Source of the DNA: Falsirhodobacter sp051195255
GTDB lineage: Bacteria > Pseudomonadota > Alphaproteobacteria > Rhodobacterales > Rhodobacteraceae
Length of the DNA stretch: 64,000 bases
NCBI RefSeq assembly: GCF_051195255.1
Contig: NZ_JBNJLK010000006.1
Location: 1 to 64,000 of the forward strand
Direction of reading: 5' to 3'
Shown: piece by piece, positions 55,458 to 63,082 of the stretch
How positions within the stretch are numbered: position 1 is the first letter of the stretch
How the letters are laid out: the number at the start of each line of letters is the position of its first letter
Notes under the pieces: model-generated
Database searches by the model: none
What the model was told of the DNA's origin: nothing
The model's input: the letters and a program-made list of their open reading frames with translations, nothing else
Made by a program: the position numbers and the translations under genes

Positions 55458-57355
55458 TGCTGCATCTGGACAACGCCTGGCACCCCGAACCCACCCCGGC
55501 CGGCACGTGGGAACTGACCCTCACCAACCTGTCGGACACCACGCTGGCGGATTTCACCCTGTCCCTCACCTCCATCACCCGCGTCGTGGGGGCCGATCCG
55601 GACCTGCACAACGTCCGCTTCCTCAAGCGCAACGCCAACTTCCACAGTTTCGCCCCGCCCGAGGGCCTGACGCTGGCACCGGGCGAAGCATGGACCTTCC
55701 GCATCGCCAGCCTCAACCGCTCCCCCTTCCACCGCAACGACGCGGCGAAAACAGCGTGGGTCACCATCGCCGGCCAGCACCACCCCGTCTCGGTGGGCGA
55801 CCTGATGCTCAAGGGCTCCGTCCCCGCCATGCCCCCGCCCCGCCTGCCCGAAGGCCGCCTGACCCTGCCCTTCGCCCTCCTCCCCTGGCCCCGCCAGATC
55901 GAGGGCACCCCCGGCCCCGCCCCCGTGATCCTGACCGCCGCCCCCGGCACTTCCGTCGAGGATCGCCGCCTGATGCTGTCGGTGGACGCGCTCCATGCCC
56001 GCCTCTTCCCCACCGCGCGCCGCCTCTTCACCCTCACCCCCGCGATGGGCGACCGGACCTTGTCCTTCGCCACCGCCGACATGGCCCCCGACGCCTACCG
56101 GCTGGACTTTGGCGACACGATCACCCTCACCGCCAGCGCCGACACCGGCCGCCGCCACGGCCTCGTCACGCTGGCCCGCATGCTGCACGGCGCGTTCGCC
56201 GACCCCGACTTCCTGTTCCCCGCCACGGGTCATATCGACGATGCCCCGCGCTACGGCTGGCGCGGCTGCCATCTCGACGTGTCCCGCCACTTCTGGCCGA
56301 TGGAGGATGTGCTGCGCTTCGTCGACATCCTCGCCTGGGAAAAACTGAACATCTTCCACTGGCATCTGGCCGATGACGAGGCGTTCCGCGCCGAGATCCT
56401 CGCCCTCCCCGAGATGACCAAAACCGGCGTCACCCGCGGCCCCGACCGCCCCGACATGCTCCCCCAACTCGGCGACGGCATCACGGACACCGGCGGCTTC
56501 TACACGCAAGCCGACATGCGCGCCGTCGTGGCCCACGCCGCCTCTCTCGGGGTCGAGGTGATGCCCGAAATCGACATCCCCGGCCATTGCGCCGCGCTCC
56601 TCGCCGCCCGCCCCGAACTCGTGGACCCGGACGAACCCGCCGAAAGCTACCACCCTGTCCAAGGCTTCCCCAACAACGCCCTCAACCCTGCCATGCCCGC
56701 CACGTGGACGGTGCTGGAACACATCCTCGACGAACTCTGCGCCCTTTTCCCCTCCCCCCATTTCCACATCGGCGGGGACGAGGTCGCGAAGGGCGCCTGG
56801 CTCGCCTCCCCCCAAGCCCGCATCCTGATGCAGCGCGAAGGCCTTGCCGGCACGTTCGAACTGCAAAGCTGGTTCCTGACCCGCGTGAAGAAGATGCTGG
56901 AGACACGCGGCAAGATCCTCGTCGGCTGGAACGAGGTGGCGCATGGCGGCGGCGTGCCCCCCGAAAACACCGTCCTCATGGCGTGGGAAAACGCCGCCGT
57001 CGGGATCGAACTGGCCGAACAGGGCTACGACGTGGTGATGACGCCGGGGCAGGCCTACTATCTCGACATGGTGCAAGGCGCGGACTGGCTGGAAAACGGC
57101 GCGGGCTGGGCCGGTCCCGTCCCCCCGCAACAATCCTATGAATATGAAGCCGAAGGCGACTTTCCCGACCACCTGCGCGCCCGCATGCGCGGCGTGCAAG
57201 CTTGCATCTGGTCCGAACACTTCACCACCAAGGCCTGGTTCAACGACCTCGTCTTCCCCCGCCTGTCCGCCATGGCCGAAGCCGCCTGGACCCCCGCCGC
57301 CGACAAGGACTGGCTGCGCTTCGCCCGTCAGGTCCGCCAGCATCCGGAGCTTTGA
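55457..57355 (+). CDS. Beta-N-acetylhexosaminidase, glycoside hydrolase family 20
   Basis: This 632-residue enzyme releases terminal beta-GlcNAc or GalNAc. It has an N-terminal beta-rich carbohydrate-binding-like part (about 1-130), a GH20b domain (about 135-260) and the catalytic barrel with WRGCHLDVSRHFWPMEDVLR, NIFHWHLADDE and the catalytic Asp441-Glu442 pair in HIGGDEVAKG, then VLMAWENA. I see no signal peptide, so the enzyme is probably cytoplasmic and acts on imported substrate. This fits the linked ABC and MFS transporters. The TGATG overlap with the SDR stop fixes the start. Confidence 0.94.
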   Translation: MLHLDNAWHPEPTPAGTWELTLTNLSDTTLADFTLSLTSITRVVGADPDLHNVRFLKRNANFHSFAPPEGLTLAPGEAWTFRIASLNRSPFHRNDAAKTAWVTIAGQHHPVSVGDLMLKGSVPAMPPPRLPEGRLTLPFALLPWPRQIEGTPGPAPVILTAAPGTSVEDRRLMLSVDALHARLFPTARRLFTLTPAMGDRTLSFATADMAPDAYRLDFGDTITLTASADTGRRHGLVTLARMLHGAFADPDFLFPATGHIDDAPRYGWRGCHLDVSRHFWPMEDVLRFVDILAWEKLNIFHWHLADDEAFRAEILALPEMTKTGVTRGPDRPDMLPQLGDGITDTGGFYTQADMRAVVAHAASLGVEVMPEIDIPGHCAALLAARPELVDPDEPAESYHPVQGFPNNALNPAMPATWTVLEHILDELCALFPSPHFHIGGDEVAKGAWLASPQARILMQREGLAGTFELQSWFLTRVKKMLETRGKILVGWNEVAHGGGVPPENTVLMAWENAAVGIELAEQGYDVVMTPGQAYYLDMVQGADWLENGAGWAGPVPPQQSYEYEAEGDFPDHLRARMRGVQACIWSEHFTTKAWFNDLVFPRLSAMAEAAWTPAADKDWLRFARQVRQHPEL

Positions 57356-57357
57356 TC

Positions 57358-58782
57358 ATGCGCATCGCCGTCGGCGGCCTTCACACCGAATGCTCCACCT
57401 ACTCCCCCGTCCTGATGCAGGAAACCGACTTCCGCATCCTGCGCGGCGAAGACCTTGTCAGCCACGACTACTTCGCCTTCCTCTCCGACCACGACGCCAC
57501 CATCGCCCCCCTCCTGCACGCCCGCGCCATCGCGGGCGGCCCCGTCGCCCGCCCGGTCTACGAGGCGTTCAAGGCCGAATTCCTCGACCGCCTGACCCAA
57601 GCTATGCCGGTGGACGGCGTCTACCTCGCCATGCACGGCGCCATGTATGTGGAGGGGATGCAGGACGCCGAAGGCGACTTCATCACCGCCGTCCGCGCCC
57701 TTGTGGGGGACGTCCCCATCGCCGCCAGCTACGACCTGCACGGCAACGTCTCGCAGCGGATCGTGGACGCGCTAGACATCTTCGCGGCCTACCGCACCGC
57801 CCCCCATATCGACATCGCCGAAACGATGCAGACCGCCTTCACCCTCCTCCTCCGCGCGATACGGACGGGGGAAAAACCGGGCCTTGTCTGGACGAAGATC
57901 CCGCTCCTCCTCCCCGGCGAACGCTCCTCGACCGAGGATGAACCCGCCCGCAGCCTTTACGCCGCCCTACCCGAACGCGACCAAGGCCCCGGCGTTTGGC
58001 GCGCCGACCTGATGATCGGCTACGTCTGGGCGGACGAACCCCGCGCCACCGCCTGCGCCGTCGTCACCGGCACAAACCAAGCCGCGGCGGCGGCGGAGGC
58101 CGCGCGCATCGCCGCCGACATGTGGGCCGCCCGCGACGCCTTCGGCTTCGGCCCCGTCACCGGCCCCCTGTCCGACGTGCTGGACCTCGCCGCCACCGCC
58201 CCCACCGCGCCCGTGATCCTCGCCGACAGCGGCGACAACCCGACGGGGGGCGGCGTGGGCGACCGCGCCGACGTCCTTTCGGCCCTCATCGACCGCAACT
58301 GGCAAAACGCCCTCGTCGCCGGCATCGCGGACCTTCCGGCCACGAACGCCTGCTTCGCCGCCGGCCCCGGCGCCCGCCTCACGCTCTCCATCGGCGCCAC
58401 CCTCGACCCCTCCGGCACCCGTGTCACCGCCGATGCACAGATCCTGCGCCTGACGGGCGAACACGCCGACCGTCAGGCTGTCCTCCGCATCAACGGCATC
58501 ACCGTGGTCCTCGCCGCGAAACGCCGCCCCTACCACAACCTGTCCGACTTCGCCGCCCTCGGGCTCGACCCCACGACCTTCCAACTCCTCGTCGTCAAGT
58601 CCGGCTACCTCTCGCCCGACCTCGCCCCCCTCGCCGCCCCGAACCTCATGGCGCTGACAAACGGCGTCGTGAACCAGGACATCCCCCGCCTGTCGAACCG
58701 CCACCGCCCCGCAGGCACCCTTCCCTTCGACGCGCGCGCGGATTACACGCCGGAACCGATCCCCTCCGCCCGGTTCCGATGA
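57358..58782 (+). CDS. M81-family metallopeptidase (MlrC-like), copy 2
   Basis: A second, diverged M81 protein of 474 residues: MRIAVGGLHTECSTYSP at the N-terminus (conserved Glu), YLAMHGAMYVEGMQDAEGDF, SYDLHGNVSQ, YRTAPHIDIAETM and DSGDNPTGGGVGDRAD. It starts 2 bases after the hexosaminidase stop. Domain order matches copy 1 but identity looks low, so the two copies are likely to have distinct substrates rather than being a recent duplication. Confidence 0.87.
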   Translation: MRIAVGGLHTECSTYSPVLMQETDFRILRGEDLVSHDYFAFLSDHDATIAPLLHARAIAGGPVARPVYEAFKAEFLDRLTQAMPVDGVYLAMHGAMYVEGMQDAEGDFITAVRALVGDVPIAASYDLHGNVSQRIVDALDIFAAYRTAPHIDIAETMQTAFTLLLRAIRTGEKPGLVWTKIPLLLPGERSSTEDEPARSLYAALPERDQGPGVWRADLMIGYVWADEPRATACAVVTGTNQAAAAAEAARIAADMWAARDAFGFGPVTGPLSDVLDLAATAPTAPVILADSGDNPTGGGVGDRADVLSALIDRNWQNALVAGIADLPATNACFAAGPGARLTLSIGATLDPSGTRVTADAQILRLTGEHADRQAVLRINGITVVLAAKRRPYHNLSDFAALGLDPTTFQLLVVKSGYLSPDLAPLAAPNLMALTNGVVNQDIPRLSNRHRPAGTLPFDARADYTPEPIPSARFR

Positions 58783-60053
58783 TGCTTTCCTTCCTAGGCC
58801 CCCTGCGCCGTCACCGCGTCGTCCGGGCCTCGGCCATGGCGATCTTCTTCTACGGCTTCGCGGGGGCCGCGACCGCCCCCTACCAGTCCGTGCTGGCGAT
58901 CCGGGAACTCGGCCTGTCCGACAACGCCTACGCCGCCATCGCGCTGGCCGCCGCCGTGGCCAACGTCCTGTCCGCCATCGCCATCGGCATCCTGTCGGAC
59001 CGCTTCCACAGCTACCGCCGGCCGCTGATCGTCGTCGCGGCGCTCGGCGTTGCCAGCTACGCCACCATCTGGCTCGTGCCACACCCTTGGGTCTTCGCCC
59101 TTGTCACCATCGGGCCGCTGGCCATGTTCCACGCCACCAACTCCCTGCTTTTCGGCAACGTCCGCGCCCATTCCGCCCGCTATTCGCCGGAAGAGGCCTC
59201 CGACATCAACGCCCTGATGCGCATGATGATCTCGCTCGCCTGGGTGCTGGTGCCGGGCGCGGTCGCGATCCTCCTCGCCGGGCGTTCCAGCATGATCGAC
59301 GCCTGGATCATCGCCGCCCTTCTGGCCGCCGCCTGTCTCGCCACCATCCTCTTCTGGCTCGAACCCGACCACCCCCCGGTGGCCGAGGCTGTGCCCGAAG
59401 GCGGCACCGGCACCTCCCCCGTCGCCCCGTCCACCGGCCGCCCCGACCGTCCGGCGCAGGTGCGCGGCGCGCGTGGATCGGCCCTGCTGGAACTGGGCCA
59501 CATCCTGAACGGCCCCGTCGCGATCCGCATCTTCGGCGTGGCGCTGGTGTCGCAGGTGCTGACGGTTAACGGCACGGTCCTGCCCCTCATCACCACCGGC
59601 CCCGCGGGCGGCACGCTGGCCGATGTCGGCCTCATCGTCGGCATGGTCGCCGCGATCGAGGTTGTGTTCATGATGGTCTGGATGCGCCTCACCCGCCGCA
59701 TCGCCCTGATGACGGCGCTGGCCACCGGCATGGGCCTTTACGCGGCCTACCTCGTCGGCCTCGCCTTCGCCACGGCCCCCTGGCAGATCTATGCGGCCAG
59801 CGTGGTCGGCGGCATCGGCGCGGCCGCCATCATCGCGCTGCCCATCAGCTACCTCCTGGACCTGATCCAGAACCGCCCCGGCCTTTCGGCCTCGCTGATC
59901 GCGGTGAACATGTTCCTCGGCGCGGCGCTTGGCGCGGGCCTCTTCGCGCTCGGCTCGGCCATCGGCGGGCATGGCACGGCGGCCATCCTCGGCGCGCTGG
60001 CAGGCCTTCTCGGCGCCGTTCTCCTCACCCGCCTCGAACGGATCCGCGCATGA
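58779..60053 (+). CDS. MFS transporter
   Basis: This 424-residue major facilitator has 12 predicted helices with a loop of about 50 residues between helices 6 and 7 (rich in Pro and Gly, EAVPEGGTGTSPVAPSTGRP). A family-A-like motif GILSDRFHSYRRPLIV follows helix 2. The overall pattern resembles sugar efflux (SET-type) carriers. The ATG at 58779 overlaps the M81 stop (ATGA). Position in the operon suggests uptake or export of the glycoconjugate or a sugar product. Confidence 0.85.
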   Translation: MMLSFLGPLRRHRVVRASAMAIFFYGFAGAATAPYQSVLAIRELGLSDNAYAAIALAAAVANVLSAIAIGILSDRFHSYRRPLIVVAALGVASYATIWLVPHPWVFALVTIGPLAMFHATNSLLFGNVRAHSARYSPEEASDINALMRMMISLAWVLVPGAVAILLAGRSSMIDAWIIAALLAAACLATILFWLEPDHPPVAEAVPEGGTGTSPVAPSTGRPDRPAQVRGARGSALLELGHILNGPVAIRIFGVALVSQVLTVNGTVLPLITTGPAGGTLADVGLIVGMVAAIEVVFMMVWMRLTRRIALMTALATGMGLYAAYLVGLAFATAPWQIYAASVVGGIGAAAIIALPISYLLDLIQNRPGLSASLIAVNMFLGAALGAGLFALGSAIGGHGTAAILGALAGLLGAVLLTRLERIRA

Positions 60054-60763
60054 CCCTTCTGGAAATCTGCGTGGACGACGCCGCAGGCCTTTCCGCCGCC
60101 GAAACCGGCGGCGCGGATCGGATCGAGCTGTGCTCCGCCCTCGCCCTCGGCGGCCTCACCCCGTCGGTCGGGTTGATGACACTGGCCGCACGCTCCCCCC
60201 TGCCGGTCATGGCGATGATCCGCCCCCGCGCGGGCAACTTCGTCTGGTCCCCCGCCGAACGCGCCGTGATGAAGGAGGAGATCGCCGCCGCCCGCGCCGC
60301 AGGCCTCGCGGGCGTCGTCATCGGCGCCTCCCACCCCGACGGCACGCTGGCCGCCGGAACGCTGGCCGACCTCGTCCAACACGCGCGGGGGATGGACATC
60401 ACCCTGCACCGCGCGATCGACCTTTGCCCCGATCCGGTGGCGGCGGTGCAACTCTGCGCCCGCCTCGGCATCCGCCGCATCCTCAGCTCCGGCGGCGCCC
60501 CCACCGCGGCCGAGGGCGTGACCCGCCTGCGCGCCATGACCGGCCACGGCGTCACCATCATGCCGGGTGGCGGCGTCTCGCCCCGCACCCTCCCCCTTCT
60601 GGCAGAGTTCACGGAGGTCCACGCCTCCGCCTCCCTCCCCGCGCCGGCCCCCGCCGATCCCCGCATCACGGCCTTCGGCTTCCAGCCCCCCAACGCCCGC
60701 GTCACCGACGCCGCCAGCGTCGCCGCCCTGCGCGCCGCGCTGGATCAGCACCCGCCGGGGTGA
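60050..60763 (+). CDS. cutC: CutC family protein
   Basis: This 237-residue TIM-barrel protein shows the family motifs LEICVDDAAGLSAAETGGAD, RIELCSALALGGLTPS, VMAMIRPRAGNFVW and ITIMPGGGVSPRTL. CutC was named for copper tolerance but a direct copper role is disputed. Here it closes a sugar catabolic operon (ATGA overlap with the MFS gene), which favours a carbohydrate-related enzymatic function. Its last 19 bases overlap the end of the convergent nagB. Confidence 0.9.
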   Translation: MTLLEICVDDAAGLSAAETGGADRIELCSALALGGLTPSVGLMTLAARSPLPVMAMIRPRAGNFVWSPAERAVMKEEIAAARAAGLAGVVIGASHPDGTLAAGTLADLVQHARGMDITLHRAIDLCPDPVAAVQLCARLGIRRILSSGGAPTAAEGVTRLRAMTGHGVTIMPGGGVSPRTLPLLAEFTEVHASASLPAPAPADPRITAFGFQPPNARVTDAASVAALRAALDQHPPG

Positions 60764-61512
60764 ATGTCCTCGTAATAGTCGCGCAGCGCCAACCCTTCCG
60801 CCGCCGCCCGGTCCAGAACCACCGTGCAATGCCGGTGGAATTGCAGGACGGAGGCCGGACAGGACGCGCTCACCGCCCCCTCGATCATCCGCGCCGCAGC
60901 CTCGGCCTTGCCGGGCCCGATCGCCACCAGCACCACCTCCCGCGCGCGCAGGATCGTCCCGATGCCCATGGTGATCGCCAGACGCGGCACATCCTCCGCC
61001 CGCGCAAAGAACCGCGCGTTCGCCTCCCGCGTGGACCGCGCCAGTGTCTTCACCCGGGTCAATGACGCAAGGCTCGAACTCGGCTCGTTGAACCCGATAT
61101 GCCCGTTCGGCCCCAGCCCCAGCAGCTGCAAGCCGATATCCCCCGCCGCCACGATCGCGGCCTCGTAGCGTTCCGCCTCCGCCTGCGGATCGGCCGCATC
61201 CCCGCGCGGCAGATGCGCCCGCTCCGCCGCCAGATCCACGTGGTCGAACAGATGCTCCCGCATGTAGCGCCAATAGGAACAGGGATGCTCCGCCCCCAGT
61301 CCCACATATTCGTCCAGGTTGAAGCTCGTCGCCTCCGCAAACCGGCACGTCCCCGCGCGATGGCGGACGATAAGGCGGCGATACACCTCCTCCATCGTCC
61401 CCCCCGTCGCCAGCCCCAGCACGGTTTTCGGGTCCCGCGCCAGCCGCTCCGCGATCAGCCCCGCCGCGCACTCCGCCGCATCCCCGGCATCCGTTCGAAC
61501 AAGGATCCTCAT
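60745..61512 (-). CDS. nagB: Glucosamine-6-phosphate deaminase
   Basis: This 255-residue enzyme converts glucosamine-6-phosphate to fructose-6-phosphate and ammonia. It shows LGLATGGTMEEVYRRLI, the substrate lid/active-site NLDEYVGL, GLGPNGHIGFNEPSSS with catalytic Asp/His region, and ends HPGGC. It completes the nagK-nagA-nagB route although it sits in the convergent operon. The ATG at 61512 overlaps the RidA stop (61509-61512). The C-terminal allosteric tail of E. coli NagB is absent, as in many short forms. Confidence 0.93.
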   Translation of the reverse strand: MRILVRTDAGDAAECAAGLIAERLARDPKTVLGLATGGTMEEVYRRLIVRHRAGTCRFAEATSFNLDEYVGLGAEHPCSYWRYMREHLFDHVDLAAERAHLPRGDAADPQAEAERYEAAIVAAGDIGLQLLGLGPNGHIGFNEPSSSLASLTRVKTLARSTREANARFFARAEDVPRLAITMGIGTILRAREVVLVAIGPGKAEAAARMIEGAVSASCPASVLQFHRHCTVVLDRAAAEGLALRDYYEDIHPGGC

Positions 61513-61907
61513 CCCTGCAACGGCTTCCAGGCCAGCGCGTCGATCTCCACCTTCGCGTCCACCATCAGGCGCGACTGCACAGTGGACCGCGCCGGCGGAT
61601 GATCGATGAAATGCTTCTCGAACACCGCGTTGAAACTGGAAAAGTCGCGCGGATCGTCCAGCCAGACCGTCACCTTGATCACGTCGGCCAGCGTGCACCC
61701 CGCCAAGGCCAGCACCGCCTTGATGTTCTCGATCACCTGCTCGGTCTGCGCCACGATCCCGCCCGTGACCACCTCGCCCCCCACCGTCGGCACCTGGCCT
61801 GACACGTGGACGTAATCCCCCGCCCGCACGGCTTTCGCAAAGGGCCGCCGCTGGCCCCCGGCCTGCGCATCAGCCACGTCGTATCGGATCAGTCGCGGAT
61901 CGGACAT
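61509..61907 (-). CDS. RidA/YjgF-family enamine/imine deaminase
   Basis: This 132-residue protein of the RidA superfamily has SGQVPTVGGEVVTGGIVAQT, NIKAVLALAGCTLADVIKV and the C-terminal RSTVQSRLMVDAKVEIDALA, including the arginine used for substrate carboxylate. Members hydrolyse reactive 2-aminoacrylate-type enamines made by PLP enzymes, which fits the DSD1 aldolase/dehydratase in this locus. AAGGAG sits 6 bases before the ATG at 61907; an ATG two codons earlier would lie too close to that site. Confidence 0.9.
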   Translation of the reverse strand: MSDPRLIRYDVADAQAGGQRRPFAKAVRAGDYVHVSGQVPTVGGEVVTGGIVAQTEQVIENIKAVLALAGCTLADVIKVTVWLDDPRDFSSFNAVFEKHFIDHPPARSTVQSRLMVDAKVEIDALAWKPLQG

Positions 61908-61921
61908 GCTCATCTCCTTCT

Positions 61922-63034
61922 TCAACCACGCGCCAGTTCGGCCAGCGTCCCAAGCCGCGGCAGCGCCCGCCCGTCCACCGTGAACAGATGGCAATCCGCC
62001 GCCTCGAACCCCGCCTCCATCGACCGGTCCACCTCGATCGCGGCCCCGCCCGGCAGGATCAGGCAGAAGCTCCCCTCCACCCCCTCGACCGTGGCATGCG
62101 CGATCGTCTGCTGCCCCAACCGCTCCACGACCGAAGGCAGGATCGGCAGCACCACCCCGACAGCCCCCGGCCGCACATGCTCCGGCCGGACGCCCAGCGT
62201 CAGCGCCGCCCCCTCCAGCCCCGGCTGCGGCGTCACGGGGATCAACGCCCGCTGCCCCCGGAACTCCACCACCACGCCGCCCGCCTCCACGCCCACGCAA
62301 CGCACCGGCAGCATGTTCATGCGCGGATTGCCGATGAACCCGGCCACAAACGTATTGTCCGGCTTGTGATACAACTCCAGCGGAGAGCCCACCTGCGCGA
62401 TGTCCCCCGCCCCCAGCACGACGATGCGGTCGGCCATCGTCATCGCCTCCACCTGGTCATGCGTCACATAGATCATGGTCGATCCCAACTGCCGGTGCAG
62501 CCGCGTCAGCTCGATCCGCATGTCGGTCCGCAATGCCGCGTCCAGGTTCGACAACGGCTCGTCGAACAGGAAGATCTTCGGCTCCCGCACGATGGCCCGC
62601 CCGATGGCCACCCGCTGGCGCTGCCCGCCCGACAGCATGCCGGGCTTCTGGGTCAGCCGCTCCTCCAGATGCAGGATGCGGGCCGCCGCCCCCACCTTCT
62701 CGCGGATCACGGCCTCGGGCGCCCGCTCCACCCGCAAGGGAAAGGCGATGTTCTCGAACACGCTCATGTGCGGATAAAGCGCATAGGACTGGAACACCAT
62801 CGCGATGCCGCGCCGCACGGGCGGCAGGTCGTTCACCCGCAGCCCGTCGATGACGATGTCCCCTTCGGTCGTGTGCTCCAGCCCCGCGATCATGCGCAGC
62901 AGCGTGGACTTCCCGCAGCCCGACGGGCCCACGAAAACGACGAACTCGCCATCCTCCACATCCAGCGAGACGTTCTTGACCACGTCGTATTGGCCAAAGC
63001 TCTTGATGACGTTTCTCAGGGAAAGCTGGCCCAA
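61922..63034 (-). CDS. Sugar ABC transporter ATP-binding protein (MalK/UgpC family)
   Basis: This 370-residue ATPase has Walker A GPSGCGKST, signature LSGGQRQRVAIGRA, Walker B FLFDEPLSNLDA, switch THDQVEAMTMADR and a C-terminal TOBE regulatory domain (about residues 240-370). Such proteins serve carbohydrate importers of the CUT1 class and can be shared between systems. It lies 48 bases downstream of the sugar-binding protein gene with a hairpin between. No permease gene separates them; the permeases presumably lie beyond the window. Confidence 0.92.
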   Translation of the reverse strand: MGQLSLRNVIKSFGQYDVVKNVSLDVEDGEFVVFVGPSGCGKSTLLRMIAGLEHTTEGDIVIDGLRVNDLPPVRRGIAMVFQSYALYPHMSVFENIAFPLRVERAPEAVIREKVGAAARILHLEERLTQKPGMLSGGQRQRVAIGRAIVREPKIFLFDEPLSNLDAALRTDMRIELTRLHRQLGSTMIYVTHDQVEAMTMADRIVVLGAGDIAQVGSPLELYHKPDNTFVAGFIGNPRMNMLPVRCVGVEAGGVVVEFRGQRALIPVTPQPGLEGAALTLGVRPEHVRPGAVGVVLPILPSVVERLGQQTIAHATVEGVEGSFCLILPGGAAIEVDRSMEAGFEAADCHLFTVDGRALPRLGTLAELARG

Positions 63035-63057
63035 ACCTGTCTCCTCAGGACAACAAG

Positions 63058-63076
63058 GGGGGCGCGAAACGCCCCC
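63058..63076 (-). terminator. Intercistronic hairpin between SBP and ATPase genes
   Basis: A perfect 7-bp stem (GGGGGCG / CGCCCCC) with a TTTCG loop on the minus strand lies 6 bases after the binding-protein stop, followed by TTGTTGT. It may partly terminate transcription or protect the SBP message, giving more binding protein than ATPase. Confidence 0.55.
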
Positions 63077-63082
63077 GCCGCC

